DNA of 64,000 nt from Kumtagia ephedrae. Its GTDB lineage: Bacteria > Pseudomonadota > Alphaproteobacteria > Rhizobiales > Rhizobiaceae. The translations under genes were made by a program, and so were the position numbers. The notes beneath the pieces were generated by a model. It did not search any database and was not told where the DNA came from. It was given only the letters and a program-made list of their open reading frames with translations. Within the stretch, counting starts at the first letter, position 1. Each line of letters begins with the position of its first letter. The stretch lies in contig NZ_PXYK01000001.1 in NCBI RefSeq assembly GCF_003012745.1, positions 248,001 through 312,000 of the forward strand, written 5' to 3'. Below, one piece after another: positions 35,336-44,813 of this stretch.

Positions 35336-36583
35336 TTATTCGGCGGCGATCGCCTTCATCTGCGCCTTGGCATCGGCAATGATCGTGTCGAGGTCGGTGT
35401 CCTCGTAATAGGCGCGCTGCAGCATCTGCAGCCACGGTCCCTGCGGCGAGTTGATCAGCTCGAAGAACTTCAGCGTGTAGGGGGTCTTGGCGACCGCGAT
35501 CGCCTTGGCCACCTGCTGCACCTTGGGCTCGGCGGCGAAATACTTGTTCTCGGTCATGTCGCCGCGCGTCGTCATGTTCAGCATTTTTGCGTAGACCTCG
35601 ACCTGGGTCTCGTCTGACAGCAGGAACTTCATGAAGTCGACCGCGTCGTCGACGCGCTTGCTGCCCTTGGGGATGGTGACGATGTCGCCGCCGGCAAACG
35701 ACGAGACCTGGCCGCTGGTCACGCCCGGCAGCAGCGCGATGCCGAAATCCATCGACGGATTCTGCTCCTTGGCCAGCGTGATGTTGAAGTTGCCGGTGCC
35801 CATCATGCCGATCTTGCCGGAGCCGAAGCGCAGGTGGAACGTCTCGCCCGTCTCGGCGCGCGCGTCCTCGTGCACGTTGCCCGCCTTGACCATGTCGCGG
35901 GCCCATTGCAGCACTTCCTTGACGCCGTCGCCGTCGAGCGGCTCGCCATTGGCGGCTTCCGGCTCGACGGTGGCGCCGGCTGCCCACATCAGCGGGGCTA
36001 CGGTGAAGATGTTGCAGCCGGCGCAGGAGCCGGCCAGGAAATAGCCCTTTACGTCGCCGCCGAGCGCGGTGATCTTGTCGGCATACTCGCGGATCTCGGC
36101 CAGATTCGTCGGCGGCTTCTCCGGGTCGAGCCCGGCCTTCCTGAACAGGTCCTTGTTGTAGAACAGCGCCGACACGTCGGCATAGAGCGGCACGCCGTAG
36201 ATCCGGCCCTCATAGGTCGACACCGCCATGTGGCCTTGAACGGCGGTTTTCAGCTCGGGCCAGTCCTTGACCTTGTCGGTGATGTCGACGAGCTGCCCCG
36301 CCGCCTCGAACTGCGGCCCGTAGATCAGGTCCATGCCCATCAGGTCGGGCACCTCGCCCGAGGCGATCGCCTGGGCGATCTTCGGCACCATGTCGGTATG
36401 CGGGATGTAGGTCAGGTTGATCTTGCGGTCGGGGTTCTTCTCGTTCCAGGCCGCGACCAGCGCGTCGACCATGCCGGCATTGCCGCCGCTGCGCTCCCAC
36501 ATCTGCAGGTCCTCGGCCAGCGCCGGCAGCGCGACCGCCGCCAGCAGGCCCGCCAGCGCGGCCTTCCATAAACGCAAGCTCAT
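35336..36583 (-). CDS. ABC sugar-binding protein (extracellular solute-binding, family 1)
   Basis: A 415-residue periplasmic binding protein and first gene of the sugar operon. The signal peptide is MSLRLWKAALAGLLAAVALP with cleavage after ALA at residue 23. The mature part has family-1 features such as LQMWERSGGNAGMVDALVAA, GVPLYADVSALFYNKDLFRK and a C-terminal AKTPYTLKFFELINSP. The ATG at 36583 is preceded by GGGAGGAACC, and an in-frame ATG upstream at 36610 is less likely. The ligand is probably an oligosaccharide. Transcription starts from the LacI-type promoter just upstream. Confidence 0.93.
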   Translation of the reverse strand: MSLRLWKAALAGLLAAVALPALAEDLQMWERSGGNAGMVDALVAAWNEKNPDRKINLTYIPHTDMVPKIAQAIASGEVPDLMGMDLIYGPQFEAAGQLVDITDKVKDWPELKTAVQGHMAVSTYEGRIYGVPLYADVSALFYNKDLFRKAGLDPEKPPTNLAEIREYADKITALGGDVKGYFLAGSCAGCNIFTVAPLMWAAGATVEPEAANGEPLDGDGVKEVLQWARDMVKAGNVHEDARAETGETFHLRFGSGKIGMMGTGNFNITLAKEQNPSMDFGIALLPGVTSGQVSSFAGGDIVTIPKGSKRVDDAVDFMKFLLSDETQVEVYAKMLNMTTRGDMTENKYFAAEPKVQQVAKAIAVAKTPYTLKFFELINSPQGPWLQMLQRAYYEDTDLDTIIADAKAQMKAIAAE

Positions 36584-36619
36584 AGGTTCCTCCCTTTGGC
36601 CAGCTCGCATCGTTCTTCT

Positions 36620-36728
36620 TGGGAAAAGCTTTTCTCAATCCTCCCGCAACAAGCCGGATCAGGAAGCGCCGGCGTGTTGGGAAAAGCTTTTCTCAGGGTA
36701 TAAACGCATATTTTTGCGTGGGCTGCAA
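36620..36728 (-). promoter_or_regulatory. Promoter with two LacI-type operators for the sugar operon
   Basis: TGGGAAAAGCTTTTCTCA occurs twice, at 36620-36637 and 36678-36695, 58 bp apart. Its core GAAAAGCTTTTC is a perfect 12-bp palindrome. On the minus strand a plausible -35 TTGCAG (36728-36723) and -10 TTTATA (36704-36699), with an 18-bp spacer, place the distal operator right after the -10, over the expected start point. The second operator lies in the leader. This fits repression with looping by the operon's LacI protein; binding is inferred. Confidence 0.85.
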
Positions 36729-36928
36729 CCGGGGCGTCACTATCCTTCAGACGGCGGCGATGTTCCCGCTGTCGTGGTGCCCTGGATGATGAAAGGCGGC
36801 CCGTATGTCGTCGACGATAGCGTCGGCTTCGATTTAGACGACGAAGTGTCATCCTACTTTACCCGGCCGCCCGATGCTTGCCTGCCGCCCAAAGCTCGCT
36901 GCCCGGTGGGCATTCCAGCAAACGGCAA

Positions 36929-37936
36929 CTATCCGAGCCGTTGCAGCACCCCTCCAATATTGATCAGGTATCCAAAACGGACCCCGTCACTTCCTCGCTG
37001 ATCCTCTGGTATCTCCCCTACTACGACGAAAAAATGGCTCGTTGTTGCCGTGTGTCTTGCAGCGAGATACGCCAACAGAAGTTCCGTTCCGTTGAGCAAC
37101 TGGGCCATTATTTCCTGCATGAATTCGCCGACGGGCACGCGCTCAATCGGCGTCTCATCATGAATAACCCGGATCATCGGCTCCTCAAGGATGCGATCAG
37201 CCGTCAATTGATAGTCTCGTAGTTCGAGCCGTTGCGTTATATTTGGATGCTCGATGCAATGGCGGACGTTCCGAATGAGCTTTCCGAAATTCGCAAGATT
37301 CTTGGCAAACAGAGTAAATTGGTCCTGCTCGCTGTAGCGAGCCTCGACCACCGTCGCAAAACCTTCTAGAAACTTACCGGCTTTCCGCATTTCGTCCGGA
37401 TAAAATAGCATGCAGGTCTTATAGATACCCTGAACCACGTGCTCAATCTTCTGAACAAAGCTCTTCACCCGAGCCTCTAATCCGGGGATCGCGGGCATCC
37501 GAAATCCCCTCCCTTGCGGAGGGGTGGTCGAAGCATCGGCGACTATCTTCAGCTTCATATATTCATCTAAAATTTCCTGTGCAGCTATCGCATCCTTCGA
37601 AATTTCCAGAGTCTTCAAAAGGACAGAATTCCATTCAATCTCTTCGATCAGTCGGTTTTCTCTAAACAACTCTCGTGCCGTTAGTAGAATTCGGCGAACT
37701 ATTTCAGAATCTGACCCGCTATTGATGACAAGTTGCTGTGTGTTTGGTATATCCGCACGTGTCCGCTGTGGGTCTATATCGTCGGCCATAGCTATCAAGT
37801 AGATGGCCTTCTCCTTGATGATGTAGAGCCTCGTAGCGATCGTCATCATACCGGTGATTTCGCCGTCGGAGACATCACCCACGTTCATGCCGCCGGCGGA
37901 CTCTCTCAGTTTATCAATTGGCCTTTTTTCGGTCAC
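36929..37936 (-). CDS. Unrecognised 335-residue protein with an Rx4H (HEPN-like) motif
   Basis: A soluble, mostly helical protein with no signal peptide. A notable stretch near residues 220-232, KLIRNVRHCIEHPN, contains Arg225 and His230 in the R-x4-H spacing of HEPN RNase domains. The neighbouring Arg222-Asn223 also resembles the RN...H form. The rest is not recognisable. Base composition is visibly lower in GC than the core genes here, suggesting acquisition from elsewhere. It stands alone, convergent with nothing, between the sugar operon and an empty stretch. An HEPN assignment is an inference from one motif, and a defence or toxin role would follow only if it holds. Confidence 0.7.
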   Translation of the reverse strand: MTEKRPIDKLRESAGGMNVGDVSDGEITGMMTIATRLYIIKEKAIYLIAMADDIDPQRTRADIPNTQQLVINSGSDSEIVRRILLTARELFRENRLIEEIEWNSVLLKTLEISKDAIAAQEILDEYMKLKIVADASTTPPQGRGFRMPAIPGLEARVKSFVQKIEHVVQGIYKTCMLFYPDEMRKAGKFLEGFATVVEARYSEQDQFTLFAKNLANFGKLIRNVRHCIEHPNITQRLELRDYQLTADRILEEPMIRVIHDETPIERVPVGEFMQEIMAQLLNGTELLLAYLAARHTATTSHFFVVVGEIPEDQRGSDGVRFGYLINIGGVLQRLG

Positions 37937-38390
37937 GGGGGTGTAGGTTTCCTGCCGGGGATATACCTCCCCAAAAGATGTTGCACAGCAGCAAGGTCTA
38001 TGGGCGGAAATCGACTGTCAAGAGTCCCGCGCCCCGCCCGCCTAAGCCCACTGCTCACGTCGGCGAGCTTGTTCCTTCCTTGTCCTGAGTGCGAGTGCTC
38101 AAGGGGAGGGTGAACGATAGCCGGTCGCGAGACTACAAGTCCACGTCATCGGACTTCAAGGCGGTCGGAATGCCGCACGCATCAAACCCGACGGTGCTGC
38201 CCATCATCAAATGCCGCGCGCCAAACCTGTGCGAGAACGTATCGCCAAGCCTCCGATCGCCACTTCGATCGGTATGGGGAGCGCTGCATAACGGAAGCAA
38301 TTCTGCGAAGTAATAAGAAGCGAGTGCGCTGATCGTCGCACCCTGAGCCGGGCGCGCCGCATATCGAGCGCCTGGAGCAACGCTCCCCCC
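37937..38390. other. 454-bp gap without a recognisable gene
   Basis: Only short open frames with atypical composition occur here. The base composition changes part-way, as if older DNA had been joined. No inverted terminal repeats, attachment site or RNA motif could be recognised. It separates the low-GC gene at 36.9-37.9 kb from the DUF992 gene and may hold remnants too decayed to read. Confidence 0.4.
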
Positions 38391-38879
38391 TCACTTCGCT
38401 GCGACCAGCTCCACCTCCTCGACGCCGGCCGCGATGCCGACGCCGGGCTCGCCCTCGACCGCCAGCGGCTGCAGCGAGAAAGACTTGCCGATGCCGCCGA
38501 CCAAAACGTCGACGCCGAGCCCGATGCCAGCCGCGACGGAAGCGGCGACGCCGCCGTATTTTCCGGCGAGCAGGCCGCTTCCCGGAGCGGGCGAGGCCGC
38601 GAACACGCCCCAGACGAGATGCCCTTCCTCCACCTCGCCGAGCTCGATGCCGTATTGATGGATCGTGCCGGTGTACTTCTCGACCTGGCCGTTGGTATGC
38701 GTGAACGTGCAGGCCATCGTCTGCTTGCGCACGAGAATCTGGCCGATGCCTATCGACGTGTCGCATTTGAGCAGGCCGATCTGCGTATTGGACCAGGCCG
38801 GGCCGCCGAACGACAGTGAAAGCGCGATCACCGCGCCGGCGATCGATGCAATTCGACAGAATTTCGATGTATTTTTCAT
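38391..38879 (-). CDS. DUF992 exported protein
   Basis: A 162-residue secreted protein of the DUF992 family, which is nearly restricted to Rhizobiales and relatives. The signal peptide is at residues 1-30 (ending GGPAWSN). The body has the family's layout: IGLLKCDTSIG, then CTFTHTNGQVEKYTGTI, then LVWGVFAASPAPGSGLLAG, GLGVDVLVGG and FSLQPLAVEGEPGVGIAAGV. A single Cys pair could form a disulphide (LKCD and ACTF). Function is unknown. The start follows GAGGGAGCC. Confidence 0.9.
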   Translation of the reverse strand: MKNTSKFCRIASIAGAVIALSLSFGGPAWSNTQIGLLKCDTSIGIGQILVRKQTMACTFTHTNGQVEKYTGTIHQYGIELGEVEEGHLVWGVFAASPAPGSGLLAGKYGGVAASVAAGIGLGVDVLVGGIGKSFSLQPLAVEGEPGVGIAAGVEEVELVAAK

Positions 38880-39248
38880 TTCGGTGGCTCCCTCATGTCA
38901 AATCCGACTTGTCAGAATTAAACGCCTCCGGCGTTTTCAGCAATCGCCCGCGGCGGAGCGGTCGCCTGAGGGACTCCCGGCGACCTTTGTCCATGATACG
39001 CCGGTCCTGGAGTGGCGGCGCGTGGGCGGGGAAGACGCCGGCCGCGGTCATCCGGGAAACGCAGGGCATCCCGGCACGCCGGGTCCGACGGCAACCGCCG
39101 GCCGGCTACGCTACCTCTCGGAACACGATCCTGGACGATGCGACCGGGCCGATCCGAGATATGAGAATCCGATATCTCCGACGGGATAACGGGCGAAACG
39201 AGCCCGCGTGGCGGTCGACAGGCGTTTTCCCGACCGGAATCCCAAACC
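38880..39248. other. 369-bp intergenic gap
   Basis: No gene is visible. It contains the divergent-free upstream region of the DUF992 gene and two small hairpins: AAACGCC-TCC-GGCGTTT with a following T (38920-38937), and GAGATAT / ATATCTC (39156-39178). Neither is a convincing terminator or operator on its own. Confidence 0.4.
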
Positions 39249-40592
39249 TCACGCCGCCTTGCGCGCGGTCACGACCAGCCCGATCACTGGCTCGGCATTC
39301 TCGCTTCTCAGCGCCTCGCGCCCGCAAGAGCTCACCGAAAACCCCGCCGCCGCCAGGCAGCGCCGCACATAGGCTTCGCAATGCGTGTAGCGGCCGTTGA
39401 CGGCGAGCCGGAACGAGCCGTCCGCGTCGTCCATCGCCTCGACGGTGAACACCAGCACGCCGCCGGGCCTGAGCGCCTTCGCCGCCCCTTCAGCGAATTC
39501 CTCGAGGCGGCCGAAATAGCAGAGCGTGTCGGCGGAGGCGATCACGTCGTAGCCGTCCGGCCGGGCCCGCAGGCAGGCGGTCAGCTCAGCGCGGTCCAGC
39601 CGGTCGTAGGCACCGAGCTTCGCCGCCTTGGCGAGCATGCCCTCCGACAGGTCCACACCGTCCAGTCGCCCGGCATGCGGCTTGAGATGCTTCGCGCATT
39701 TGCCGGTGCCGCAGCCGGCGTCGAGCACGGCAAGTCCGCTCGCATCGGCGCCGACCGCGTCCCGCACCGCGGCGCCGACGATCTCCGGCGCACGATAGTC
39801 GAGGCTCTCCAGCTTGGCGTCGAACGAGCCCGCGAACGTGTCGAACAGCTTGCTGACATAGACGTCGGGCGCCCGTTCCGGCACGTTCTCGCCGGTCATC
39901 GAGGCGCGCATGTGCTGCGCCTGCGGGTCGTGGGGATTGGCATCGGCCCACTTCTTCACGAAGTCGATGGCGACGTCCTTCAGCCCGGCGAACCAGTAGG
40001 CAAGCGCCAGGAAATGCGCCGGCACGGCCTTGTCGGGCCAATGCACGATCGCCTTCCAGAAATGGTCGATCGCCTCCCTGGCGCGGCCGCTGTCGAGCAG
40101 GATGGCGGCGAGGTTCTGGTGGGCGACGCCGAACTCCGGATTGACCTCCACCGCCTTGCGCAGCAGCTTTTCGGCAAAGCCGACATTGCCGGCGTGTTTC
40201 ACGATCGAGGCGAGATTGCAGTAGGGATCGGCGAGATCGGGGTCGAGTTCGATCGCCTTGTCGTAAGCGTTGACGGCCGCGTCGATATCGCCGAGCTCGA
40301 CATAGGCGTTGCCGAGGTTGTTGCGGATGCCGGCATGGCGCGGCGCCACCTTCGCCGCGCGCTTCAGCGTCTCGACGCTGCTTTCCGCACCGTGCAGATG
40401 AAAGCGCACCACCCCGAGGCAGCTCAGCGCATCGGCATTGTCCGGGGCGATTTCGATGACGTTCTCAAGGAGCCCGGCCGCCGCCTTGAGCTGCTTCTTG
40501 CGCACCAGCTCGCGCGCCATGGCGATCGCTTCGTCGACGCTGAGCAGCGCGTTGCCATCCTCGTCGATTTCGGGCGGCTTGACGTCCTGCAT
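39249..40592 (-). CDS. TPR-repeat protein with C-terminal SAM-dependent methyltransferase domain
   Basis: A 447-residue fusion. Residues about 15-225 contain five to six tetratricopeptide repeats (DALSCLGVVRFHLHGAESSV, GIRNNLGNAYVELGDIDAAV, PYCNLASIVKHAGNVGFAEK). Residues about 250-440 form a class I methyltransferase with motif I VLDAGCGTGKCAKHL, then GRLDGVDLSEGMLAKA and YDVIASADTLCYFG. The layout resembles methyltransferases of unknown substrate next to TPR scaffolds in alphaproteobacteria; the TPRs probably hold a protein partner. No neighbour defines the pathway. It is separated from gyrA by ~225 bp that include a solo repeat arm. Confidence 0.9.
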   Translation of the reverse strand: MQDVKPPEIDEDGNALLSVDEAIAMARELVRKKQLKAAAGLLENVIEIAPDNADALSCLGVVRFHLHGAESSVETLKRAAKVAPRHAGIRNNLGNAYVELGDIDAAVNAYDKAIELDPDLADPYCNLASIVKHAGNVGFAEKLLRKAVEVNPEFGVAHQNLAAILLDSGRAREAIDHFWKAIVHWPDKAVPAHFLALAYWFAGLKDVAIDFVKKWADANPHDPQAQHMRASMTGENVPERAPDVYVSKLFDTFAGSFDAKLESLDYRAPEIVGAAVRDAVGADASGLAVLDAGCGTGKCAKHLKPHAGRLDGVDLSEGMLAKAAKLGAYDRLDRAELTACLRARPDGYDVIASADTLCYFGRLEEFAEGAAKALRPGGVLVFTVEAMDDADGSFRLAVNGRYTHCEAYVRRCLAAAGFSVSSCGREALRSENAEPVIGLVVTARKAA

Positions 40593-40760
40593 GGCCCGCT
40601 CCGCTGTCTATCGGAAATCGGCGCGCGCAAACGACCCCGCGCCGCCAAGAGGGATGCCGCAGCGTGGCGGTCGAATGTAACAGGCAAAGTGCGTGCCGGG
40701 CGGCTTGCGTAACGGGCCGTGGAGCAGCGGCGGCGCGCGGCCGCTGTCATGCGAGGCGGT

Positions 40761-40798
40761 TCCCTTCCCCCTTGTGGGGAGGGGTTAGGGGTGGGGGT
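40761..40798. repeat. Solo arm of the C/G-rich palindromic repeat
   Basis: TCCCTTCCCCCTTGTGGGGA followed by GGGGTTAGGGGTGGGGGT is nearly identical to the right-hand arm of copy B at 32.2 kb, but no core or opposite arm is present. It lies 20 bp downstream of the gyrA stop. It can form only a small hairpin (CCCC-TTGT-GGGG region) and may act as a weak transcription end for gyrA. Confidence 0.8.
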
Positions 40799-40817
40799 CG
40801 CGCCGGGCCGCGACGCC

Positions 40818-43601
40818 TCAGCCTTCGGCCGGCGGCTCGTCCGGCTGCGCCACGTCGCCCTCGCCCTGCGGCTCGGAGATGCGCTCGACCGACACCACCT
40901 TCTCGCCCTCGGCGGTCCGGAAGATGGTAACGCCCTTGGTGGCGCGGCTGGCGAAGCGGATGCCCTCGACCGGCACGCGGATCACCTGGCCGCCGTCGGA
41001 GACCAGCATGATCTGGTCGTCATGCCCGACCGGGAAGGCGGCGACCAGGCGGCCGATGTCGCCGTCCTTCGGATTGGCGGGGTCGCCGACCTTGGAGACG
41101 TCGGTGGCGCGGATGCCCTTGCCGCCGCGCCCGGTGACGCGGAAATCGTAAGAGGAGGAGCGCTTGCCGTAACCGTAGGCGGTCACCGTCAGCACGAACT
41201 GCTCGTGCTGCCTCAAGGTTTCGTAGAGTTCGTCGGAAAGCTGCGCGTCCTCGCCGACCTCCTCGTTGGTCAGCGCGATCTCGTCCTCCTCGCCGCCGCC
41301 GGAGAGCAGCCGGCGCTCGGCGACGGAGCGCTTCAGATAGGCGGAGCGCTCGGCCGGCGTGGCGTCGACATGCTCGAGGATGGCCATCGAGATCACCCGG
41401 TCGCCGTCGCCCAGCGAGATGCCGCGCACGCCGACGGAGTTGCGGCTCTGGAAGACGCGCACGTCGCCGACGGCGAAGCGGATGCACTGGCCCGAGCCGG
41501 CGGTGAGCAGCACGTCGTCATGCTCGGTGCAGGTCTCGACGCCGAGAATCTCGTCGCCCTCCTCCTCGAGCTTCATGGCGATCTTGCCGTTGCGGTTGAC
41601 CTGCACGAAGTCCGACAGCTTGTTTCGCCGCACGGTGCCGCGCGTGGTGGCGAACATCACGTCGAGATCGGCCCAGCTGTCCTCGTCCTCCGGCAGCGGC
41701 AGGATGGCGGTGATGCGGTCGCCGCTCTCGATCGGCAGAAGGTTGATCAGCGCCTTGCCGCGCGACTGCGGGTTGCCGATCGGCAGGCGCCAGACCTTCT
41801 CCTTGTAGACGATGCCGCGCGAGGAGAAGAACAGCACCGGCGTGTGGGTATTGGCCACGAACAGCCGGGTGACGAAATCCTCGTCCTTCGTCGACATGCC
41901 GGAGCGGCCCTTGCCGCCGCGGTTCTGCGCCCGGTAGATCGAAAGCGGCACGCGCTTGATGTAGCCCGCATGCGTCACCGTGACGACCATGTCCTCGCGC
42001 TGGATGAGGTCCTCGTCGTCCATGTCGGCGCCGCCGTCGGCGAGCTCGGTGCGGCGCGGCGTGCCGAACTCGTCGCGCACGGCCGCGAGCTCGTCCTTGA
42101 CGATCTGCTGGATGCGCACGCGCGACGACAGGATGTCGAGGAATTCCGAAATCTCGGCGCCGATCTCGTTCAGCTCGTCGGCGATCTCGTCGCGGCCGAG
42201 CCCGGTCAGGCGCGACAGTTGCAACGCGAGGATGGCACGCGCCTGCTCTTCCGACAAATTGTAGGTGCCGTCGTCGTTGATGCGATGGCGCGGATCGTCG
42301 ATCAGGCGGATCAGCGCCTCGACGTCGGCCGACGGCCAGCGCCGGGTCATCAGCTGCTCGCGCGCCGTCTGCGGATCGGGCGCATGGCGGATCAGCTTGA
42401 TCACCTCGTCGATGTTGGCGACGGCGATCGCCAGGCCGACCAGCACGTGGGCGCGGTCGCGCGCCTTGCGCAGCAGGTATTTCGTGCGGCGGCTGATCAC
42501 CTCCTCGCGGAAGGAGACGAAGGCGCGCAGCACGTCGAGCAGCGTCAGCACCTCCGGCTTGCCGCCGTTCAGCGCCACCACATTGGCGCCGAACGAGGTC
42601 TGCAGCGGCGTGAAGCGGTAGAGCTGGTTGAGGATCACCTCGGAATTGGCGTCGCGCTTCAGTTCGATGACGACGCGGTAACCCTGGCGGTCGCTCTCGT
42701 CGCGGATGTCGGAGATGCCCTCGATGCGCTTGTCGCGCACCAGCTCGGCCATCTTCTCGATCATCGTCGCCTTGTTCACCTGATAGGGAACCTCGGTGAT
42801 GATGATGGCCTCGCGCTCGCCGCGGATCTCCTCGGTGTGGACGCGGCCGCGCATGATGATCGAGCCGCGGCCGGTGGAATAGGCGCTGTAGATGCCGGAG
42901 CGGCCGAGGATGATGCCGCCGGTCGGGAAATCCGGGCCGGGGATGATCTCCATCAGATCCGTCAGGTCGATCGCCGGGTTGTCGATCAGCGCGATGCAGG
43001 CGTTGACGACTTCCGTCAGATTGTGCGGCGGGATGTTAGTGGCCATGCCGACGGCGATGCCGCCGGAGCCGTTGACCAGCAGGCTGGGGAAGCGCGCCGG
43101 CAGGACGCGCGGCTCCCGGCCGGAGGCGTCGTAGGTCTCCTGGAAGTCGACGGTGTCCTTGTCGATGTCCTCCAGCAGCTCGTGCGCGACCTTGGTCAGC
43201 CGCGATTCCGTGTAGCGCATCGCCGCCGGCGGATCGCCGTCGATGGAGCCGAAATTGCCCTGCCCGTCGATCAGCGGCACGCGCATCGACCAGTCCTGCG
43301 CCATGCGGACCAGCGCGTCGTAGATCGAGGCGTCGCCGTGCGGATGGTATTTACCCATCACGTCGGCGACCGGGCGGGCCGACTTCACATATTTGCGGTT
43401 CCAGTGATAGCCGCTCTCATGCGAGGCATAGAGGATGCGCCGGTGCACCGGCTTCAGGCCGTCGCGCACGTCGGGCAGCGCGCGGCTGACGATCACGCTC
43501 ATGGCGTAGTCGAGGTAGGAGCGCTGCATTTCCTCGATGATCGAGATTGGCTCGATATCGGATGGGCCGTCGGGCCCGCGCGGAATGTTCTGGTCGGTCA
43601 A
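40818..43601 (-). CDS. gyrA: DNA gyrase subunit A
   Basis: A 927-residue subunit that introduces negative supercoils with GyrB. The quinolone-resistance region is [17 protein letters not shown], with Ala91 where E. coli has Ser83 and Asp95 kept. The catalytic tyrosine is Tyr130 ([11 protein letters not shown]). The GyrA box is QNRGGKG in the C-terminal domain, confirming GyrA rather than ParC. Length matches alphaproteobacterial GyrA, which has an extended C-terminal region (here including an acidic insert [15 protein letters not shown]). The start [10 protein letters not shown] is preferred as the family start. Confidence 0.98.
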   Translation of the reverse strand: MTDQNIPRGPDGPSDIEPISIIEEMQRSYLDYAMSVIVSRALPDVRDGLKPVHRRILYASHESGYHWNRKYVKSARPVADVMGKYHPHGDASIYDALVRMAQDWSMRVPLIDGQGNFGSIDGDPPAAMRYTESRLTKVAHELLEDIDKDTVDFQETYDASGREPRVLPARFPSLLVNGSGGIAVGMATNIPPHNLTEVVNACIALIDNPAIDLTDLMEIIPGPDFPTGGIILGRSGIYSAYSTGRGSIIMRGRVHTEEIRGEREAIIITEVPYQVNKATMIEKMAELVRDKRIEGISDIRDESDRQGYRVVIELKRDANSEVILNQLYRFTPLQTSFGANVVALNGGKPEVLTLLDVLRAFVSFREEVISRRTKYLLRKARDRAHVLVGLAIAVANIDEVIKLIRHAPDPQTAREQLMTRRWPSADVEALIRLIDDPRHRINDDGTYNLSEEQARAILALQLSRLTGLGRDEIADELNEIGAEISEFLDILSSRVRIQQIVKDELAAVRDEFGTPRRTELADGGADMDDEDLIQREDMVVTVTHAGYIKRVPLSIYRAQNRGGKGRSGMSTKDEDFVTRLFVANTHTPVLFFSSRGIVYKEKVWRLPIGNPQSRGKALINLLPIESGDRITAILPLPEDEDSWADLDVMFATTRGTVRRNKLSDFVQVNRNGKIAMKLEEEGDEILGVETCTEHDDVLLTAGSGQCIRFAVGDVRVFQSRNSVGVRGISLGDGDRVISMAILEHVDATPAERSAYLKRSVAERRLLSGGGEEDEIALTNEEVGEDAQLSDELYETLRQHEQFVLTVTAYGYGKRSSSYDFRVTGRGGKGIRATDVSKVGDPANPKDGDIGRLVAAFPVGHDDQIMLVSDGGQVIRVPVEGIRFASRATKGVTIFRTAEGEKVVSVERISEPQGEGDVAQPDEPPAEG

Positions 43602-43871
43602 ATTGCTTCACGAAGAATTGGGAATCGATGTCGTCTTATATAGGAAGCGGCGGGAATTGGCCAATCCCGCCGGGCTTTCCCCGCGGGAATTTCCTGAAAT
43701 AAAACACACCTTTAGGTTGGGTCGCGAAATGTCGCAGGCGGATGCCGGCGACCATGCGGCCGAATTGCGGCGCAAGCGCGGACAGCCGCGCCCGGCCGTC
43801 GGGAGCGTCGGGCCATCCGCGGCTGGCGGCGGCTCCTGCCTTCGGCTAGGCTCGCAGCGTGGGGAGCGGCC

Positions 43872-44501
43872 ATGCCGAGTGTCGACAGCCTGTTCAGTGC
43901 CTTCCTGACGATCCTGGTCACCATCGATCCGCCCGGGCTGGCGCCGCTGTTCCTGGCGCTGACGCGCGGCATGAACCGCGAGGAGCGGCGCCAGGTATCC
44001 GTGCGGGCCACCCTGATCGCCTCGGCGATCATGGTGCTGTTCGCCGTCGCCGGCGCGGTGATCCTGAGCGTGCTCGGCATCACGCTGCCGGCATTCCGCG
44101 TCGCCGGCGGGCTGCTGCTGTTCTACATCGCCTTCGAGATGGTGTTCGAGCGTCGCCAGGACCGCAAGGAAAAGAGCGCCGACGTCGCCGTCAGCAAGGA
44201 CCACATCCAGGACATCGCCGCCTTCCCTCTGGCGATCCCGCTGATCGCCGGTCCCGGCGCCATCTCGGCGACCGTGCTTCTGTCCGGAACCTTCCAGGGC
44301 ATCGCCGCCAAGAGCGCGCTGGTCGGCATCATCCTGGTCTGCCTGGCATTGACCTATCTCGTCTTCGTGCTCGCCGAGCGCATCGACCGCTTCCTCGGCC
44401 AGACCGGCCGCTCGATCCTGACCCGGCTGCTCGGCGTGCTGCTCGCCGCGCTGGCGGTGCAGTTCGTCGCCGACGGCGTCAGGGCGCTGATGGCGGCATA
44501 G
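43872..44501 (+). CDS. MarC-family integral membrane protein
   Basis: A 209-residue protein with six hydrophobic segments. Family signatures include FLTILVTIDPPGLAPLFLAL near the N-terminus and IAAFPLAIPLIAGPGAISAT in the middle. MarC proteins were named for a multiple-antibiotic-resistance locus, but a transport role is unproven. The ATG at 43872 follows GGGGAGCGGCC. It is divergent from gyrA (270 bp between). Confidence 0.93.
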   Translation: MPSVDSLFSAFLTILVTIDPPGLAPLFLALTRGMNREERRQVSVRATLIASAIMVLFAVAGAVILSVLGITLPAFRVAGGLLLFYIAFEMVFERRQDRKEKSADVAVSKDHIQDIAAFPLAIPLIAGPGAISATVLLSGTFQGIAAKSALVGIILVCLALTYLVFVLAERIDRFLGQTGRSILTRLLGVLLAALAVQFVADGVRALMAA

Positions 44502-44599
44502 CCCGGCCGGCTGCAGCCCCGCCGGCGAAAACCGGCAAAACGCCTTGCCTTGACTTCCCGACACGGCTCGGGAACAATCCGGCGCATGTTCGGCTCACA

Positions 44600-44730
44600 G
44601 AAAATCGCAGGCGATTTTCCCTTCCGGGTCTGTCCCATCGCGGGACGGTAACCCCCGGCTCGGCCCTGCGCCCCGAGCCGTGGGGCGGTCATGCCAGTGG
44701 TAAAGCATAAGCTGAGGGCCTGACAGGCCC
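44600..44730 (+). other. Array of four hairpins upstream of the rnk genes
   Basis: Four short stems follow in series: GAAAATCGC-AG-GCGATTTTC (44600-44619), GTCCC-ATCGC-GGGAC (44632-44646), CGGCTCGG / CCGAGCCG (44656-44680) and GGGCC-TGACA-GGCCC (44716-44730). They fill the 312-bp gap between marC and the first rnk gene. A TTGACT box at about 44548 could start a transcript. This could be a structured 5' leader or small RNA. No known riboswitch or RNA family is recognised. Confidence 0.4.
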
Positions 44731-44813
44731 GGCCTGGCGCGCGCAATCACCTCACTTCCGTTCAATCGCCCCAGCGGGCGCAATGCCGCCATGCGGCCAC
44801 ATGGGACCATGTC

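Noticed and set aside
36707-37001. Possible small plus-strand gene beginning MMKGGPYVV at 36786
   Set aside because: It overlaps the sugar operon promoter and the 3' end of the 335-residue gene, and lacks a ribosome-binding site.
38089-38313. Short plus-strand open frame in the gap before the DUF992 gene
   Set aside because: No ribosome-binding site and atypical composition; no similarity recognised.
40719-43643. 974-codon open frame opposite gyrA
   Set aside because: Same shadow effect. The gyrA motifs on the minus strand are decisive.
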